In this document: piece after piece, positions 63,607 through 64,000 of the stretch
How positions within the stretch are numbered: the first letter of the stretch is position 1
How the letters are laid out: each line of letters begins with the position of its first letter
Origin: JACQFZ01 sp041485885
GTDB lineage: Bacteria > Pseudomonadota > Gammaproteobacteria > Acidiferrobacterales > Sulfurifustaceae
DNA length: 64,000 nucleotides
Reading direction: 5' to 3'
Assembly (NCBI GenBank): GCA_041485885.1
Contig: JBGPKL010000002.1
Span: 116,360 to 180,359 of the forward strand
The notes under the pieces: model-generated
What the model saw: the letters and a program-made list of their open reading frames with translations, nothing else
What the model was told of the DNA's origin: nothing
The model's database searches: none
Translations under genes and position numbers: made by a program

Positions 63607-63784
63607 AGTAAACGGAGCCGCCGTCTGTTCGATTATTTCCTCGCTAGTTTACAAAGGGGGAGGGCGCGGCGGCGTGTAGTACGTGTCGGTGGAAATAAGG
63701 TGTCGACAGAGTGGCGTTAGCTAACTAACCGTCACTCGTACCTCACCAGTTCCCCGGTACGCCACAACAAAACGAGGAGGACGT

Positions 63785-64000
63785 ATGTTACGTCCAATAA
63801 AACGCACGCTTGTAAGTTTATCCGCAGTTGCTTCAATCGCAGTGGGTATGTTGGTGGCTGCTCCCGCTTATGCAGCTAGTGATCCTGGTGTGCGCGGCGG
63901 AGCCGCGGGTGCAGGACAAGGGTTCGCGAACTTAACGGCGGGTGAGGCGGCTCTTTTCAACGGCAACGGCAGGACTCAGTTCGAAGAAACCGAGGACGTA
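63785..64000 (+). CDS. Exported protein, probable di-heme oxidoreductase family, 3' end outside window
   Basis: Only 72 codons are visible. They encode a signal peptide (SLSAVASIAVGMLVAAPAYA) and a mature start SDPGVRGGAAGAGQGFANLT followed by AGEAALFNGNGRTQFEETEDV. This 'DPG-x-RGGAAGAG ... F ... F-x-E-x-ED' pattern resembles the N-terminus of di-heme cytochrome c peroxidase-like (DHOR) proteins I know; the heme-binding CxxCH motifs would lie further on and cannot be seen. AGGAGG at 63775-63780 supports the start. Codons use more A and T than elsewhere in the window. Confidence 0.65.
   Translation, partial: MLRPIKRTLVSLSAVASIAVGMLVAAPAYAASDPGVRGGAAGAGQGFANLTAGEAALFNGNGRTQFEETEDV

Larger units (their letters stand above)
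63120..63784. other. 665-base spacer without a convincing gene
   Basis: This spacer separates the lipoprotein pair from the last gene and is visibly less GC-rich than the rest of the window. A 116-codon minus-strand frame (63142-63492) is present but has no ribosome site or family signature. The supported contents are a candidate promoter, a nested inverted repeat (63532-63606) and a perfect palindrome GTTAGCTAAC (63716-63725). Confidence 0.6.

Overview
The window is a GC-rich chromosomal segment of a gammaproteobacterium, almost entirely housekeeping genes. The identification rests on gene order: map divergent from rpsB-tsf-pyrH-frr-uppS-cdsA-dxr-rseP-bamA-skp-lpxD-fabZ-lpxA-lpxB, then dnaE-accA-tilS-pyrG-kdsA-eno-ftsB, and rpoE-rseA-rseB-mucD followed by lepA-lepB-rnc-era-recO-pdxJ-acpS. 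I cannot place it in a genus. No rRNA, tRNA, CRISPR array, intact transposase, prophage or plasmid gene is visible.

Layout. 1-3280 (+): end of a bifunctional NAD(P)H-hydrate repair enzyme, tsaE, an AmiC-type amidase and a small exported protein of unknown role. 3325-6788 (-): glnD and map. 6789-7127: a leader region with a candidate promoter and hairpin ahead of rpsB. 7128-21006 (+): one long run for translation (S2, EF-Ts, RRF), UMP kinase, isoprenoid and phospholipid synthesis, the RseP protease, outer-membrane assembly (BamA, Skp) and lipid A synthesis. 21013-32692 (-): a complete 12-gene type II secretion operon, gspC to gspN. 32805-33800 (-): a DUF3187 outer-membrane protein. 33940-44659 (+): dnaE, accA, tilS, pyrG, kdsA, an ABM-domain gene, eno, ftsB. 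44690-45664 (-): ygfZ, with a probable frameshift near its 5' end. 45881-49850 (+): sdhCDAB, sdhE, ygfX. 49804-51453 (-): nadB. 51680-55174 (+): the sigma-E envelope-stress operon with a well-matched sigma-E promoter. 55352-61845 (+): lepA to acpS. 62066-63119 (-): two Slp-type lipoproteins. 63785-64000 (+): the 5' end of an exported, probably di-heme oxidoreductase-like protein after a 665-base spacer.

Many genes work on the envelope. RseP, RseA, RseB and MucD should form the sigma-E stress circuit that monitors BamA/Skp assembly and lipid A synthesis, while the type II secretion system exports folded proteins through the same outer membrane. The succinate dehydrogenase genes sit with their flavinylation factor SdhE and with YgfZ, which helps Fe-S enzymes.

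The most interesting content is small repeated DNA rather than a new multigene system. There are four copies of a roughly 90-base inverted-repeat element, each in a spacer between co-directional genes. There is a 129-base MITE-like element against the acpS stop codon, and a decayed half-copy of it in the eno leader. An inverted pair of GC-rich palindromes straddles the lpxB start codon, and one of the pair is translated. I found no convincing undescribed multigene system.
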